From positions 186,001-250,000 of the forward strand of contig NZ_WUFT01000007.1 in the NCBI RefSeq assembly GCF_010668805.1: a stretch of 64,000 nucleotides of DNA. The letters are read 5' to 3'. Every line of letters starts with the position of its first letter. The first letter of the stretch is position 1. The stretch comes from Rhizobium phaseoli. Lineage in GTDB: Bacteria; Pseudomonadota; Alphaproteobacteria; Rhizobiales; Rhizobiaceae. The translations under genes were made by a program, and so were the position numbers. Of this stretch, positions 1-8,030 are shown one piece after another. Below the pieces are notes generated by a model. The model was not told where the DNA came from and did no database searches. It was given only the letters and a program-made list of their open reading frames with translations.

Positions 1-69
1 CGAAGGGCCTTGAAGCCGCAGGCAGAATCGATTGAAGCAGAGGCGTCCATCAGAAATGCGGATACATTC

Positions 70-823
70 ATGATCACCGAGACGCTTCTCTATGCCGCAA
101 CATGGCCGCTCACCGGCAAGCCCTATCGAAAGTTCATTCGCTATTCCGTCAATCTCTGGTCACGAGCCGGACGGTGCTCCAAGGATTGGGCCGAACATGA
201 GGAGATGAGCCGCAATGCGATCCGCGCGGCTGCGGCCGATCTCAGGCAGAAGCGGACGGCCGTCGTGCTCGGCTCGGGCCTGCTGCGCGACGTGCCGATC
301 GAAGAACTGGCGCGATTTCGACACCGTGGTGCTGGTCGATCTCGTCCATCTCGCCTCGGTGCGCCTGTGGCTGACGGCCAAGGGCTATCGCAATGTCCGG
401 CTGATCGAGCGGGATCTCTCCGGCTATGACGATCTCGCCGCCGGCAGGGAACCCGAACCGCTCGGCTTCCTGCGCACGGTGCCCTATCTCGATTTCGTGG
501 TTTCGGCCAACCTGCTGTCGCAGATCGGCCGCGGCGTCAAACGGCGCCACGAGGCCGAGGCCGGCCGCATGGCTGAAGATACGGTGGAAAGGCTGATCGC
601 CGCGCATCTGGCCAGCCTTTCGGGGCTCTCTTGCCGCCATTGCCTGGTGACCGACATCGCCTATGCCGTTATCGACCGCAACGGCAGGACGCATGAAGAG
701 GCCGACCTGCTGCATGGTGTCTCGCCGCCGCCGGCAAAGGCAGCTTGGACATGGCCGGTCGCGCCACTCGGCGAGGAGAGCCGGGATTATCGGATCGAGC
801 ACAAGGTGATTGCTGCCTGGTAA
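70..823 (+). pseudogene. Conserved Rossmann-like protein, reading frame broken near 312-316
   Basis: Two overlapping frames together make one protein of about 250 residues. The first frame starts at the ATG at 70 (MITETLLYAATWPLTGKPYR) and runs to about 312, ending in sense as VVLGSGLLRDVPIEELA. The second frame continues it as DFDTVVLVDLVHLASVRL and ends at the TAA at 821-823. Joining them requires removing one base or restoring two bases in the GC-rich string at 311-317. The pattern GSGLL followed by DTVVLVDLVHL resembles the first two strands of a nucleotide- or SAM-binding Rossmann fold, but no family could be named. The break may be a true pseudogene or a sequencing error. An in-frame TTG at 10 is a less likely start. 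Confidence 0.6.
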
Positions 824-906
824 GAGGCATGACACTGCCGTGATCCGTCAACCTGCCATCGTCGGCCAGCTTGGCGCGCGGCCTGCATTCGCCTATATGA
901 AACATC

Positions 907-1290
907 ATGCGGACACTCGCGCTCATTACGATGTTACTCGGCTGGCTGGTCTACAGCGCCATGTCTGCATGGGCGGGCTGCCGGGCATGCGCGTCGATGA
1001 ATATGCCGGTCGCCGTCGAGGCCGGCAGCATGCACCATCAGATGGCCGGCATGGATGTGTCCAAAGAGAATATGCCCGAGGGACCATGCCATGCTGCTCC
1101 CTTGAAAGAGCCCTGCGCCGGCGGTGACGCTGCGCATATGCCGCTTTGCGCCGCCTGTCTTCTGTTGCCGCCGACGGTGACGGTCATGGATGGCGGAACA
1201 TCCGTTTTCGGCTATCCCGCCCCGGCACTTGCCCGCGCTCTGGATGATAAAAGGCCCGCGCCGCAGGCGCCCCCTCCCCGACTGTCCTGA
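907..1290 (+). CDS. Small secreted Met/His/Cys-rich protein, possibly metal-related
   Basis: A 127-residue protein with a hydrophobic N-terminal segment (about residues 3-23, ending SAWAGCRAC) that looks like a signal peptide or membrane anchor. After it come a Met/His-rich stretch (SMHHQMAGMDV) and paired cysteines (CRAC, LCAAC), which are plausible soft-metal ligands. I do not recognise the family. It lies 70 bases upstream of a DUF305 protein, a family linked to copper handling, so a periplasmic copper role is a reasonable inference. The final third is proline-rich and not obviously folded. Confidence 0.55.
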   Translation: MRTLALITMLLGWLVYSAMSAWAGCRACASMNMPVAVEAGSMHHQMAGMDVSKENMPEGPCHAAPLKEPCAGGDAAHMPLCAACLLLPPTVTVMDGGTSVFGYPAPALARALDDKRPAPQAPPPRLS

Positions 1291-1360
1291 CTTCATTCCA
1301 TGCCAATCAGGTAGCCCTGCTGCCTGGAAGATCTATTGTCAGACAGTGGAAGGATCTCTC

Positions 1361-1720
1361 ATGTCTCTGAAAATCATTACGCTTGCTACAATGCTTGCTT
1401 TCGTTGCCGCCCCCAGCCTTGCCGAAGACATGTCGATGGACATGAGCAAGCCAATGGGCAGCCACGATGCGGCAAGCCACGCCTTCAGCGAGGCCAACGC
1501 CAAGATGCATAAGGATATGATGATCGAGTATAGCGGCAATCCCGATGTGGATTTCGTCCGCGGCATGATCCCGCACCATCAGGGCGCGATCGACATGGCG
1601 AAGATCGAGCTCCAATACGGTAAGGATGCCGAAATCCGCAAACTCGCCGGAGGGGTGATCAAGGCGCAGGAGGCCGAGATCGCCGAGATGAACGCCTGGC
1701 TCAAGGCTCACGGCAAGTAA
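1361..1720 (+). CDS. DUF305 / CopM-type periplasmic metallochaperone
   Basis: A 119-residue exported protein. Residues 1-21 form a signal peptide ending PSLA, followed by a Met-rich patch (EDMSMDMSKPMGSH). The core carries the DUF305 hallmark FVRGMIPHHQGAIDMA with the His pair at 72-73 and a helical C-terminus. DUF305 proteins are small four-helix-type periplasmic proteins, and some (CopM) bind copper. The frame is open upstream, but the ATG at 1361 is preceded by AAGGATC at good spacing and starts exactly at the signal peptide, so it was chosen. It probably works with the Met/His-rich secreted protein just upstream. Confidence 0.85.
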   Translation: MSLKIITLATMLAFVAAPSLAEDMSMDMSKPMGSHDAASHAFSEANAKMHKDMMIEYSGNPDVDFVRGMIPHHQGAIDMAKIELQYGKDAEIRKLAGGVIKAQEAEIAEMNAWLKAHGK

Positions 1721-1766
1721 CAAGCCGTTCTTGGCTGCCGATAAAGTCGTCCACTCCTCTTTCGTC

Positions 1767-1830
1767 ATGCTCGGGCTTGTCCCGAGCATCTGCAACGAGC
1801 GCAGCAGATCCTCGGCACAAGGCCGAGGAT
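1767..1830. repeat. Pair of dispersed palindromic repeats
   Basis: Two perfect hairpins lie in the gap between the DUF305 gene and the convergent aldo/keto reductase. The first has 9-bp arms at 1767-1775 and 1781-1789 (ATGCTCGGG) and the second 9-bp arms at 1808-1816 and 1822-1830 (ATCCTCGGC), each with a 5-base loop. The two are related in sequence and inverted relative to each other. Such CTCGG...CCGAG palindromes are common as interspersed intergenic repeats in alphaproteobacteria. They may also act as a bidirectional transcription end, though no T-run follows. Confidence 0.7.
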
Positions 1831-1904
1831 GACCGAGTAAAGAGCGAGGTTTGCAAGAAATGGGAACGCCGGAATATCCGGCGTTCCGCGAGTTCTCGGC
1901 GATC

Positions 1905-2954
1905 TCAATCCTTCGGCTCGAAATCGGCCGGGCGGCGGCCGGCGCCCTGGCGCGCCAGCATCCAGCCCGGATATTCCGGAGCAAGGGCGCTGACCTCGTC
2001 GAGCCTTTTCATATCGTCGCCATCGAGCTTCAGCTTGACGGCGGCGAGGTTCTGGTCGAGCTGGTCGACATGCTTGGCGCCGATGATAACGGTGGTGACA
2101 AAAGGCTTGGCGAGGATATAGGCGAGCGCCACGGTGGCGACGCTGACGCCGTGTTTTTCGGCGACCTCGCGCATGACGGCGACACAGGCCCAGGCCTTGT
2201 CCTTGTCGACGGGCGGGAAGTCGAAACTGGCGCGGCGGCCCTCGCCGTTGCCGGGCGCGCCGGGACCGTATTTGCCGGAGAGCAGACCGCCGGCGAGCGG
2301 CGACCAGACCATCAGGCCGAGCTTCTCCTCCTGCATCATCGGCACGATGTCGCGCTCCAGATCGCGGCCGGCGATCGAATAATAGGCCTGCACCGTTTCG
2401 AAACGGGCAAAGCCGCGGCGTTCGGAGAGGCCGAGCGCCTTGGAAATGCGCCAAGCCTGCCAGTTGGAGACACCGATATAACGCACGGGGCCGCGGGAAA
2501 CGAGATCGTCGAAGGCGCGCAGCGTCTCCTCGATCGGCGTCACCGTATCGGTGGCGTGGATCTGATAGAGGTCGATATGATCGGTCTGCAGGCGCTTGAG
2601 GCTCGCCTCCACCGAATCCATGATGTGGCCGCGCGAGGCGCCGCGGTCGTTCGGCTTGTCGCCCATGACGCCGTAGACCTTGGTGGCGATGACGACATCC
2701 TTGCGGGGCACGTCGAGGTTCTTCAGCGCCTGGCCGAGCAGCCTTTCGGACTCGCCGGCAGAGTAGACATCGGCCGTGTCGATGAAATTGACGCCTGATG
2801 CAAGCGAGCGCTCGACGATCCGGTCGGCGGCATTCTGGTCGACGTCGGCGATGGCGCCCCACATGCTGCCCTGTTTGGCTTCGCCGAAGGTCATGGTGCC
2901 CAGGCAGATTTCCGAGACAAAAAGTCCCGTATTTCCGAGTTGATTGTAACGCAT
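1905..2954 (-). CDS. Aldo/keto reductase
   Basis: A 349-residue member of the aldo/keto reductase superfamily, an NADPH-dependent TIM barrel acting on aldehydes or ketones in the cytoplasm. The catalytic tetrad is visible: Asp59 and Tyr64 in FIDTADVYSAG, Lys92 in VVIATKVYG and His133 in LYQIHATD. The C-terminal NADP-binding segment is also present (TTVIIGAKHVDQLDQNLAA). The ATG at 2952-2954 was chosen because AAGGA lies just upstream and the protein then begins with the usual MRYNQLGNTGLFVSEICLGT. The frame extends further upstream without family similarity. The true substrate cannot be read from the sequence. Confidence 0.93.
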   Translation of the reverse strand: MRYNQLGNTGLFVSEICLGTMTFGEAKQGSMWGAIADVDQNAADRIVERSLASGVNFIDTADVYSAGESERLLGQALKNLDVPRKDVVIATKVYGVMGDKPNDRGASRGHIMDSVEASLKRLQTDHIDLYQIHATDTVTPIEETLRAFDDLVSRGPVRYIGVSNWQAWRISKALGLSERRGFARFETVQAYYSIAGRDLERDIVPMMQEEKLGLMVWSPLAGGLLSGKYGPGAPGNGEGRRASFDFPPVDKDKAWACVAVMREVAEKHGVSVATVALAYILAKPFVTTVIIGAKHVDQLDQNLAAVKLKLDGDDMKRLDEVSALAPEYPGWMLARQGAGRRPADFEPKD

Positions 2955-3207
2955 GGTCGAAAAATCCTTTGTGTCTGCCGCAAGAGGGGCTTGCGAACCG
3001 CTGAACGTCATTTTTTGATTATTGGCCTGCGCGTGACAGGCACAGCCGTGGCTGGCTGCACGGTGAGGCAAACTCGATGTAGTGCGGCAGCGGTGGTTTT
3101 CAACGCGCGCCTTGTCGCAGCGGCAGCGGAACGCCTTTGTCTCGACACAGCCCTTGTCTCGACACAGGCGAGCGGTAAATTGCCGGCCATATCTCAATGA
3201 AAGAGTT

Positions 3208-3256
3208 AGAGCATGATGTCATAAGAAAACCGCTGACACTTTTCGGCATCATGCTC
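3208..3256. repeat. Dispersed palindromic repeat, family B
   Basis: An AGAGCATGATGTC...CTTTTCGGCATCATGCTC element with inverted ends, immediately upstream of the HAD gene. Near-copies occur at 6345-6392 and 20375-20421, with a degenerate half copy at 13781-13816. Its position 12 bases before the HAD start codon places it in the 5' leader of that transcript. Confidence 0.75.
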
Positions 3257-3268
3257 AAAGGTACGCAT

Positions 3269-3973
3269 ATGACGACGCGACCACTGACCACGATCGGCTT
3301 CGATGCCGACGACACGCTCTGGCAGAACGAACAATATTACCGGCTGACGGAAGCGCATTTCACCGGGCTTCTTGCCGATTTCGCCGAAGGACCGAAGATT
3401 TCCGAGCGGCTGCTGGAAGCCGAGAAGCGCAACCTTCGCCATTACGGCTTCGGCATCAAGGGTTTTACGCTGTCGATGATCGAGACGGCGATCGAGATCA
3501 CCGAGGGCAAGATTCCCGCCGGCGTGATCGCCAAGATCCTCGATACCGGCCGCGATCTTCTTTCCCATCCGGTCGAGACCATGCCGCATGTGCGCGACAC
3601 GCTGGAGGCGCTTGCCGGCAAATATCTGCTGGTGATGATCACCAAGGGCGATCTCTTCGATCAGGAGCGCAAGCTCGCCCAATCCGGGCTCGGCGACTTG
3701 TTCGATGCCGTCGAGATCGTCTCCGACAAGACCGCCGTCACCTATCGGCGCATCTTCGCCAAGGTCGGCGACGGGCCGGAGCGGGCGATGATGGTCGGCA
3801 ATTCGCTGAAATCCGACATCGTGCCGGCGATCGCCGCCGGCAGCTACGGCGTCTTCGTGCCGCACGAACTCACCTGGGTGCTGGAACATGTGGAAGAGCC
3901 GACGGAGGCGCCGCGCTTCCGCAAGATCGGCCATCTCGGCGAATTGCGCGACCTGATCGACCGGCTGGCATAG
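3269..3973 (+). CDS. HAD-superfamily hydrolase
   Basis: A 234-residue cytoplasmic phosphatase-type protein. Motif I, FDADDTLW, supplies the nucleophile Asp12 and acid Asp14. A helical cap follows. Motif II is VMITKG and motif IV is MVGNSLKSDIVPAIAAG. The acceptor is probably a small phosphorylated metabolite, which cannot be specified. The ATG at 3269 has AAAGG upstream. An earlier in-frame ATG would start inside the family B repeat and is rejected. Confidence 0.9.
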   Translation: MTTRPLTTIGFDADDTLWQNEQYYRLTEAHFTGLLADFAEGPKISERLLEAEKRNLRHYGFGIKGFTLSMIETAIEITEGKIPAGVIAKILDTGRDLLSHPVETMPHVRDTLEALAGKYLLVMITKGDLFDQERKLAQSGLGDLFDAVEIVSDKTAVTYRRIFAKVGDGPERAMMVGNSLKSDIVPAIAAGSYGVFVPHELTWVLEHVEEPTEAPRFRKIGHLGELRDLIDRLA

Positions 3974-3990
3974 GGGGCAAAACGTTCCGT

Positions 3991-4503
3991 TTATTGCGGC
4001 TTGGCAGCCGGCGCCTTCGGAAACAGCGACGGGCGCTCCGGCTCGGCAGGTGGCTGCGGCTGCTTCGGCGCAGTGGCCAAAGGCTCGATCAGAATGCTGA
4101 AGGGCGCGCCGAGGCCGCGGCGCGGCGAGACCTTCGAATAGTAGGGACGCAGCAGCCAGGTGGTGTTTTCCTTGACCGTCGTCTCGAAGCTCAAGCCGTC
4201 CTCGTCGGTGCCGAAGAAAGCCTCGTCATCCGGTTTCGACAGGTCGAAGATCGCCAAGTAGGCGAACTTGCTTTTGGTGGCAAAGTCGATCTTCAGGTGC
4301 TGGCCGGTGCGCACCGGCAGCGTATAGACATGGCTGTTGCCGAACTTCGTCCAGCCCTTCAGCTGCATGGTGACGGCCGGGAACTGAAGTTTCTCAAGCT
4401 TCTCGCCGGGATCGAGCTGCGGCGTCTGCGCCATGGCTGAGACCGGCAGGAAAAACAGAGCAGCGGCGGCGATCAATGTTCTCACGGATGCATCTTCTTT
4501 CAT
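3991..4503 (-). CDS. Secreted hypothetical protein
   Basis: A 170-residue protein with a signal peptide (VRTLIAAAALFFLPVSAMAQ, cleavage near residue 26), a beta-rich middle and a Pro/Ala/Lys-rich tail (about residues 145-170). I do not recognise the family. The pattern of a GQHLKIDFATKSKFAYLAIFDL strand pair suggests a jelly-roll or pre-peptidase-like sandwich that is periplasmic or extracellular. Its ATG overlaps the stop of tag (ATGA at 4500-4503), implying translational coupling. A GTG at codon 7 is an alternative start. Confidence 0.75.
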   Translation of the reverse strand: MKEDASVRTLIAAAALFFLPVSAMAQTPQLDPGEKLEKLQFPAVTMQLKGWTKFGNSHVYTLPVRTGQHLKIDFATKSKFAYLAIFDLSKPDDEAFFGTDEDGLSFETTVKENTTWLLRPYYSKVSPRRGLGAPFSILIEPLATAPKQPQPPAEPERPSLFPKAPAAKPQ

Positions 4504-5129
4504 GGACGAACCAAAGCGGCGCGCATCGCCTCGACCTCGGGACGGCAGAAGCAGCCCTCCAGATGATCGTTGACGAGACCCATCGCCTGCATGAAAGCAT
4601 AAACTGTGGTCGGGCCGACAAAGGTCCAGCCGCGCTTCTTCAGATCCTTTGAAATCACCGTCGAGGTCGGCGTCGTCGGATTTGCGACGATATGATTGCG
4701 GTCGACCACCACGGGCCGCTCGTTATGGCCGGGTTCGTAGCGCCAGAAATAATGGGCGAGCGAGCCGAATTCCTCCCTGAGCGCAATGGCGCGCCTGGCA
4801 TTGTTGATGGTCGACACGATCTTGCCGCGATGGCGGATGATGCCGGCATCGGCCAGGCAGCGAGCAACGTCCTCCTCGCCGAAGAGAGCGACCTTCTCGA
4901 AATCGAAGCCGGAAAAGGCGGCGCGAAAATTCTCCCGCTTGCGCAGGATGGTCAGCCAGGAAAGACCGGACTGGAAGCCTTCGAGGCAGATCTTCTCGAA
5001 GAGGCGAATGTCATCGGTGACTGGGCGGCCCCATTCCTCGTCATGATATCTGAGATAATCGGGCAGATTGGCGTGCCAGTGGCATCGGCTCCTGCCGTCC
5101 TCGCCGATGATGATGCCTGTCTCGCTCAT
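4500..5129 (-). CDS. tag: DNA-3-methyladenine glycosylase I
   Basis: A 209-residue base-excision repair glycosylase that removes 3-methyladenine. Family signatures are clear: RCHWHANLPDYLRYHDEEWG at the N-terminus (zinc-binding Cys and His plus the DEEWG stretch), FEKICLEGFQSGLSWLTIL in the helix-hairpin-helix core, and a C-terminal NDHLEGCFCR giving the remaining His and Cys zinc ligands. Length matches the family. It is followed with a 4-base overlap by a secreted protein of unknown function. Confidence 0.95.
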   Translation of the reverse strand: MSETGIIIGEDGRSRCHWHANLPDYLRYHDEEWGRPVTDDIRLFEKICLEGFQSGLSWLTILRKRENFRAAFSGFDFEKVALFGEEDVARCLADAGIIRHRGKIVSTINNARRAIALREEFGSLAHYFWRYEPGHNERPVVVDRNHIVANPTTPTSTVISKDLKKRGWTFVGPTTVYAFMQAMGLVNDHLEGCFCRPEVEAMRAALVRP

Positions 5130-5320
5130 GTCCGCTTCATTCCCGGGTCCGTCTGTTCGCCGGGTCCGCTTCGTTTTCCGGTTATGATTCCGGCTTTACC
5201 ATTTGCAAACCGTCTTTCCAAACCGAACGGTAACCCTGACGAAAAGTTTATCCGGTCGGTCGGCTTTTCATGAATCGATCTTTACCATTCGCTGGCGGAT
5301 TGGGTGGCAGCGTCTTTCCC

Positions 5321-5339
5321 GGGCGGAACATATCCGCCC
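5321..5339. promoter_or_regulatory. Perfect 7-bp inverted repeat upstream of the first YkuD gene
   Basis: GGGCGGA (5321-5327) and TCCGCCC (5333-5339) flank a 5-base spacer, 52 bases before the ATG at 5391. A looser GGCGGA...CCGCC copy follows directly. This could be an operator or a leader hairpin. No binding protein can be assigned. Confidence 0.3.
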
Positions 5340-5390
5340 AGGCGGATGTATCCCGCCAACGTTTTCGGTCATTTGTAGAGAGTCCGTCCG

Positions 5391-6140
5391 ATGATGAAAC
5401 AGCTTGTTTTTGCCGCAGCCATCTTCGGCATTTTCTCCACGTCCGCCCTTGCAGACGACCGCTACGCCACTCGCCCACCGGTCGTGCTCAGCCCTGACCT
5501 GACGGCGCCCTGGATCAATCAGTTGGGCGGCGGCACGGTTCGTCCCGTCGTCTACCAGCGGCCGGCCATCCAGCCGCAGCAGCGTGGCCTTTTCCAGCGC
5601 CGCGCACTGCGCCAGGCGCCGCAAGTGTCACCGCAGACCGTTTCGGCGATCAATCCCGGCATACCGGCGATCCGCCATCCGATCGAGCCGCAATACCTGC
5701 CGCAGATGGTCGACTACGACACGCAGGAAAGGCCCGGCACGATCGTCATCGATACCAACAACCGCTTCCTCTATCTGGTGATGCAGGGTGGCAAGGCGCG
5801 GCGTTACGGCGTCGGCGTCGGCAAGCCCGGCTTCGAATGGGCAGGCGCCCATAAGATCACCCGTAAGCAGGAATGGCCAGACTGGACGCCGCCGTCCGAG
5901 ATGATCAGCCGCGAAGCCGCCAAGGGCCACTACCTGCCGGCGCGCATGGACGGCGGCGCGGAAAACCCGCTCGGCGCACGCGCCATGTATCTCGGCTCGA
6001 CGCTTTACCGCATCCACGGCACCAACGCGCCCTGGTCGATCGGCAGCGCCGTCTCCTCCGGCTGCATTCGTCTGCGCAACGAAGACGTCGTCGACCTCTA
6101 TGACCGCGTCAACGTCGGAACCCGCGTCATCGTCATGTAA
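5391..6140 (+). CDS. L,D-transpeptidase (YkuD domain), paralogue 1
   Basis: A 249-residue exported enzyme that forms 3-3 cross-links in peptidoglycan or attaches proteins to it. The signal peptide ends STSALA (about residue 21). A proline/glutamine-rich linker follows, then the YkuD domain from about residue 116 (GTIVIDTNNRFLYLVMQGGKARRYGVGVG). The active-site motif HGTNAPWSIGSAVSSGCIR has His209 and catalytic Cys225. Rhizobia carry many such paralogues. A close relative lies 370 bases downstream (6513-7205), separated by repeats. Confidence 0.92.
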   Translation: MMKQLVFAAAIFGIFSTSALADDRYATRPPVVLSPDLTAPWINQLGGGTVRPVVYQRPAIQPQQRGLFQRRALRQAPQVSPQTVSAINPGIPAIRHPIEPQYLPQMVDYDTQERPGTIVIDTNNRFLYLVMQGGKARRYGVGVGKPGFEWAGAHKITRKQEWPDWTPPSEMISREAAKGHYLPARMDGGAENPLGARAMYLGSTLYRIHGTNAPWSIGSAVSSGCIRLRNEDVVDLYDRVNVGTRVIVM

Positions 6141-6157
6141 CGGCACGCATAGTAGCG

Positions 6158-6240
6158 AGAGCAATTCCAGCAGAAGTGTGCAGCGATTTTGCCAGGCAAA
6201 GCGGGAAGCGCTTTTGCGGGGAATTGCGTAAAAACAAAAG
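6158..6240 (+). repeat. Dispersed repeat, family D
   Basis: An element beginning AGAGCAATTCC, with a core GTGCAGCGATTTTGCCAGGC and ending GGAATTGCGTAAAAAC. A copy in the opposite orientation lies at 22768-22846 and shares the GCAGCG-TTTGCCAGGCAAAGCG core. It lies directly after the first YkuD gene. Confidence 0.65.
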
Positions 6241-6243
6241 GAT

Positions 6244-6281
6244 AGAGCATTTCCGCGTTTCGTAGAAAACGGGAATGCTCT
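6244..6281. repeat. Dispersed palindromic repeat, family C
   Basis: An AGAGCATTTCCGCGTTT...AAAACGGGAATGCTCT element with inverted ends, abutting family A. Only one clear copy is seen in this window. Confidence 0.6.
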
Positions 6282-6331
6282 AGAACAGGATGATTTTAGG
6301 CTCTATCGGCCTAAAATCTGAATCCTGCTCT
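6282..6331. repeat. Dispersed palindromic repeat, family A (copy 1)
   Basis: An AGAACAGGATGATTTTAGGC...GCCTAAAATCTGAATCCTGCTCT element with inverted ends. The second copy is at 20320-20369. In both places a family B element follows within 15 bases, so A and B travel as a composite unit. Confidence 0.75.
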
Positions 6332-6344
6332 AAATTAAATAGTT

Positions 6345-6392
6345 AGAGCATGATGTCGTCCGAAAACCGCACACACTTTTCGGCATCATGCT
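6345..6392. repeat. Dispersed palindromic repeat, family B (copy 2)
   Basis: An AGAGCATGATGTCGTCCG...CTTTTCGGCATCATGCT element, nearly the same as 3208-3256 and 20375-20421. Confidence 0.75.
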
Positions 6393-6512
6393 GTAGAAAG
6401 CCGCAAGAACAGGCGGCTCCCTCCTCCAAAAACGCCTTATCCGGCCACGCCGATCTTGAATCGGGCAGAAGTTCATGTAGCCTCGGGCGGATTTGCTTGA
6501 GGGGAATCAATC

Positions 6513-7205
6513 ATGATCAAATTAATGCCGGGTCTGGCTGCCGCCGGACTTGTCCTGTCCTTGATGTCTACATCCGCCTTTGCAGCGCCGGCCGGCTCCA
6601 CGCCCGACAATACACGGCATCCGACGCAGATTGTGCGCGTCGCGCAGATGCCGAAATATGTGAAGCCGCAGTTCAAGCGCAAGAAGGTGCGGCTGGTGAC
6701 GCCGGAAGCGGCGGGCACCGTGATCATCGATACCAACAACAAGTATCTCTACCTCGTCGAAGGCAACAACCGGGCCACCCGCTACGGAATCGGCGTCGGC
6801 CGTGACGGCTTCGGCTGGTCGGGTGTCGTCAAGATCGGCCGCAAGGCCGAATGGCCGGGCTGGACGCCGCCGGCCGAGATGCGCCGCCGCGAAGCCGCCA
6901 AGGGTCACATGATTCCTGCCTTCCAGGAAGGTGGCGAGGACAATCCGCTCGGGGCGCGGGCCATGTATCTCTACCAGGGCGGCCGCGATACCATCTTCCG
7001 CATCCACGGCACCAACCAGCCGTGGACGATCGGCCTCAACATGTCTTCCGGCTGCATCCGGATGATGAACGAGGATGTGACGCATCTCTACGATCGCGCG
7101 CCCGTCGGCACCAAGGTGATCGTCATCGGCCCGGGCAACCGGCAGGGCAAGGTCGCTTTCGAGGATCGGGGCATCGACGTGCTGCGGACGATGTTCGGCG
7201 GCTGA
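6513..7205 (+). CDS. L,D-transpeptidase (YkuD domain), paralogue 2
   Basis: A 230-residue exported peptidoglycan L,D-transpeptidase. The signal peptide ends TSAFAA (about residue 25). A short basic linker (KRKKVRL) comes next, then the catalytic domain with HGTNQPWTIGLNMSSGCIR (His165, Cys181) and a C-terminal extension after VGTKVIVIG. It closely resembles the product of 5391-6140 in the catalytic domain but lacks its long Pro/Gln-rich linker, which suggests a tandem duplication with later divergence. AGGGGAA stands before the ATG. A good intrinsic terminator follows. Confidence 0.92.
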   Translation: MIKLMPGLAAAGLVLSLMSTSAFAAPAGSTPDNTRHPTQIVRVAQMPKYVKPQFKRKKVRLVTPEAAGTVIIDTNNKYLYLVEGNNRATRYGIGVGRDGFGWSGVVKIGRKAEWPGWTPPAEMRRREAAKGHMIPAFQEGGEDNPLGARAMYLYQGGRDTIFRIHGTNQPWTIGLNMSSGCIRMMNEDVTHLYDRAPVGTKVIVIGPGNRQGKVAFEDRGIDVLRTMFGG

Positions 7206-7226
7206 GCAACACTCGCGAAAAAAACG

Positions 7227-7257
7227 AAAGGCGCTCTTTGACGCGCCTTTTATTTTT
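7227..7257 (+). terminator. Rho-independent terminator after the second YkuD gene
   Basis: The stem AAAGGCGC (7227-7234) pairs with GCGCCTTT (7243-7250) across an 8-base loop, followed by TATTTTT. It lies 21 bases after the stop codon at 7205. Confidence 0.85.
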
Positions 7258-7328
7258 CTTAGACATTGCGGCGGAAAGCTGGCACATCTGCGGCAAGGAC
7301 GACTTATTTGCAATATCGGGGCTATTCA

Positions 7329-8003
7329 ATGACATATGCGCTGCGCTCTTCCGCTTCGCTGCTTGCGGGCATCGCGTTCTTCACGATCTGTTCGGCAGCC
7401 TCCGCCTCGGCGGAAGACCTGCAATTCTCTATCTACGGCGGCTATCAGACGGCACCGCATAGCGGCGTCGATCTTTCCGACGGCACGCATTTCACCGCCG
7501 GCTGGGAAGGCAAGTCCTTCGGCAGCCCGCCTTACTATGGCGGCCGCGTCACCTGGTGGCTTGAGAACTTCAACAAGCCGAACTGGGGTATTTCGCTCGA
7601 TTATACCCATGACAAGGTCTATGCCGACGACGATACGCTTGAAAAGACCGGCTGGTCGCATTTCGAATTCACCGACGGCCTGAACCTCTTGACGGTGAAC
7701 GGGCTCTACCGCTTCCAGGATCCTGCCCGCCGCTGGACGCCCTATCTCGGCGCCGGTATCGGCGTGAACATTCCGCATGTCGAAGTGATTCGCCCCGAAG
7801 GCAAGACCTGGGCTTATGAATTCGGCGGCGTGACGCTGCAGGCTCAGGCCGGCGTCGACTTCAAGGTGACCGAGCGCTGGTCGACCTTCGTCGAATACAA
7901 GGGCACCTATTCGCGCATCGACGTTCCGATCGACAGCGGCGTGGACCTGAAGACCAACATCTTCACCAATGCCGTCAACGTCGGCGTCGCGTTCCATTGG
8001 TAA
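7329..8003 (+). CDS. lpxQ: Outer-membrane beta-barrel, likely lipid A oxidase LpxQ-type
   Basis: A 224-residue exported protein. The signal peptide ends ASASAE (about residue 25). The rest is a series of alternating amphipathic strands ending in aromatic VGVAFHW, typical of a small outer-membrane barrel. Segments such as YGGYQTAPHSGVDLSDG and YLGAGIGVNIPHVEV match my memory of rhizobial proteins annotated as lipid A oxidase. That enzyme oxidises the proximal glucosamine of lipid A to 2-aminogluconate in the outer membrane. The barrel assignment is solid and the enzyme name is tentative. The ATG at 7329 starts the signal peptide directly. Confidence 0.6.
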   Translation: MTYALRSSASLLAGIAFFTICSAASASAEDLQFSIYGGYQTAPHSGVDLSDGTHFTAGWEGKSFGSPPYYGGRVTWWLENFNKPNWGISLDYTHDKVYADDDTLEKTGWSHFEFTDGLNLLTVNGLYRFQDPARRWTPYLGAGIGVNIPHVEVIRPEGKTWAYEFGGVTLQAQAGVDFKVTERWSTFVEYKGTYSRIDVPIDSGVDLKTNIFTNAVNVGVAFHW

Positions 8004-8030
8004 TTGAACAATTGAATTTCGGCTGCGGTG

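Larger units (their letters stand above)
6141..6512. other. Gene-free stretch filled by a repeat cluster
   Basis: The 372 bases between the two YkuD genes contain no convincing coding sequence. Four short palindromic repeat elements stand side by side (6158-6240, 6244-6281, 6282-6331, 6345-6392), listed separately. The remainder (6393-6512) would hold the promoter of the second YkuD gene. Confidence 0.7.

Noticed and set aside
1190..1360. Upstream extension of the DUF305 gene
   Set aside because: It overlaps the previous gene in another frame and would place the signal peptide in the middle of the protein.
1767..1830. CRISPR-like repeat
   Set aside because: There are only two related hairpins without regular spacers or cas genes; no CRISPR array was found anywhere in the window.
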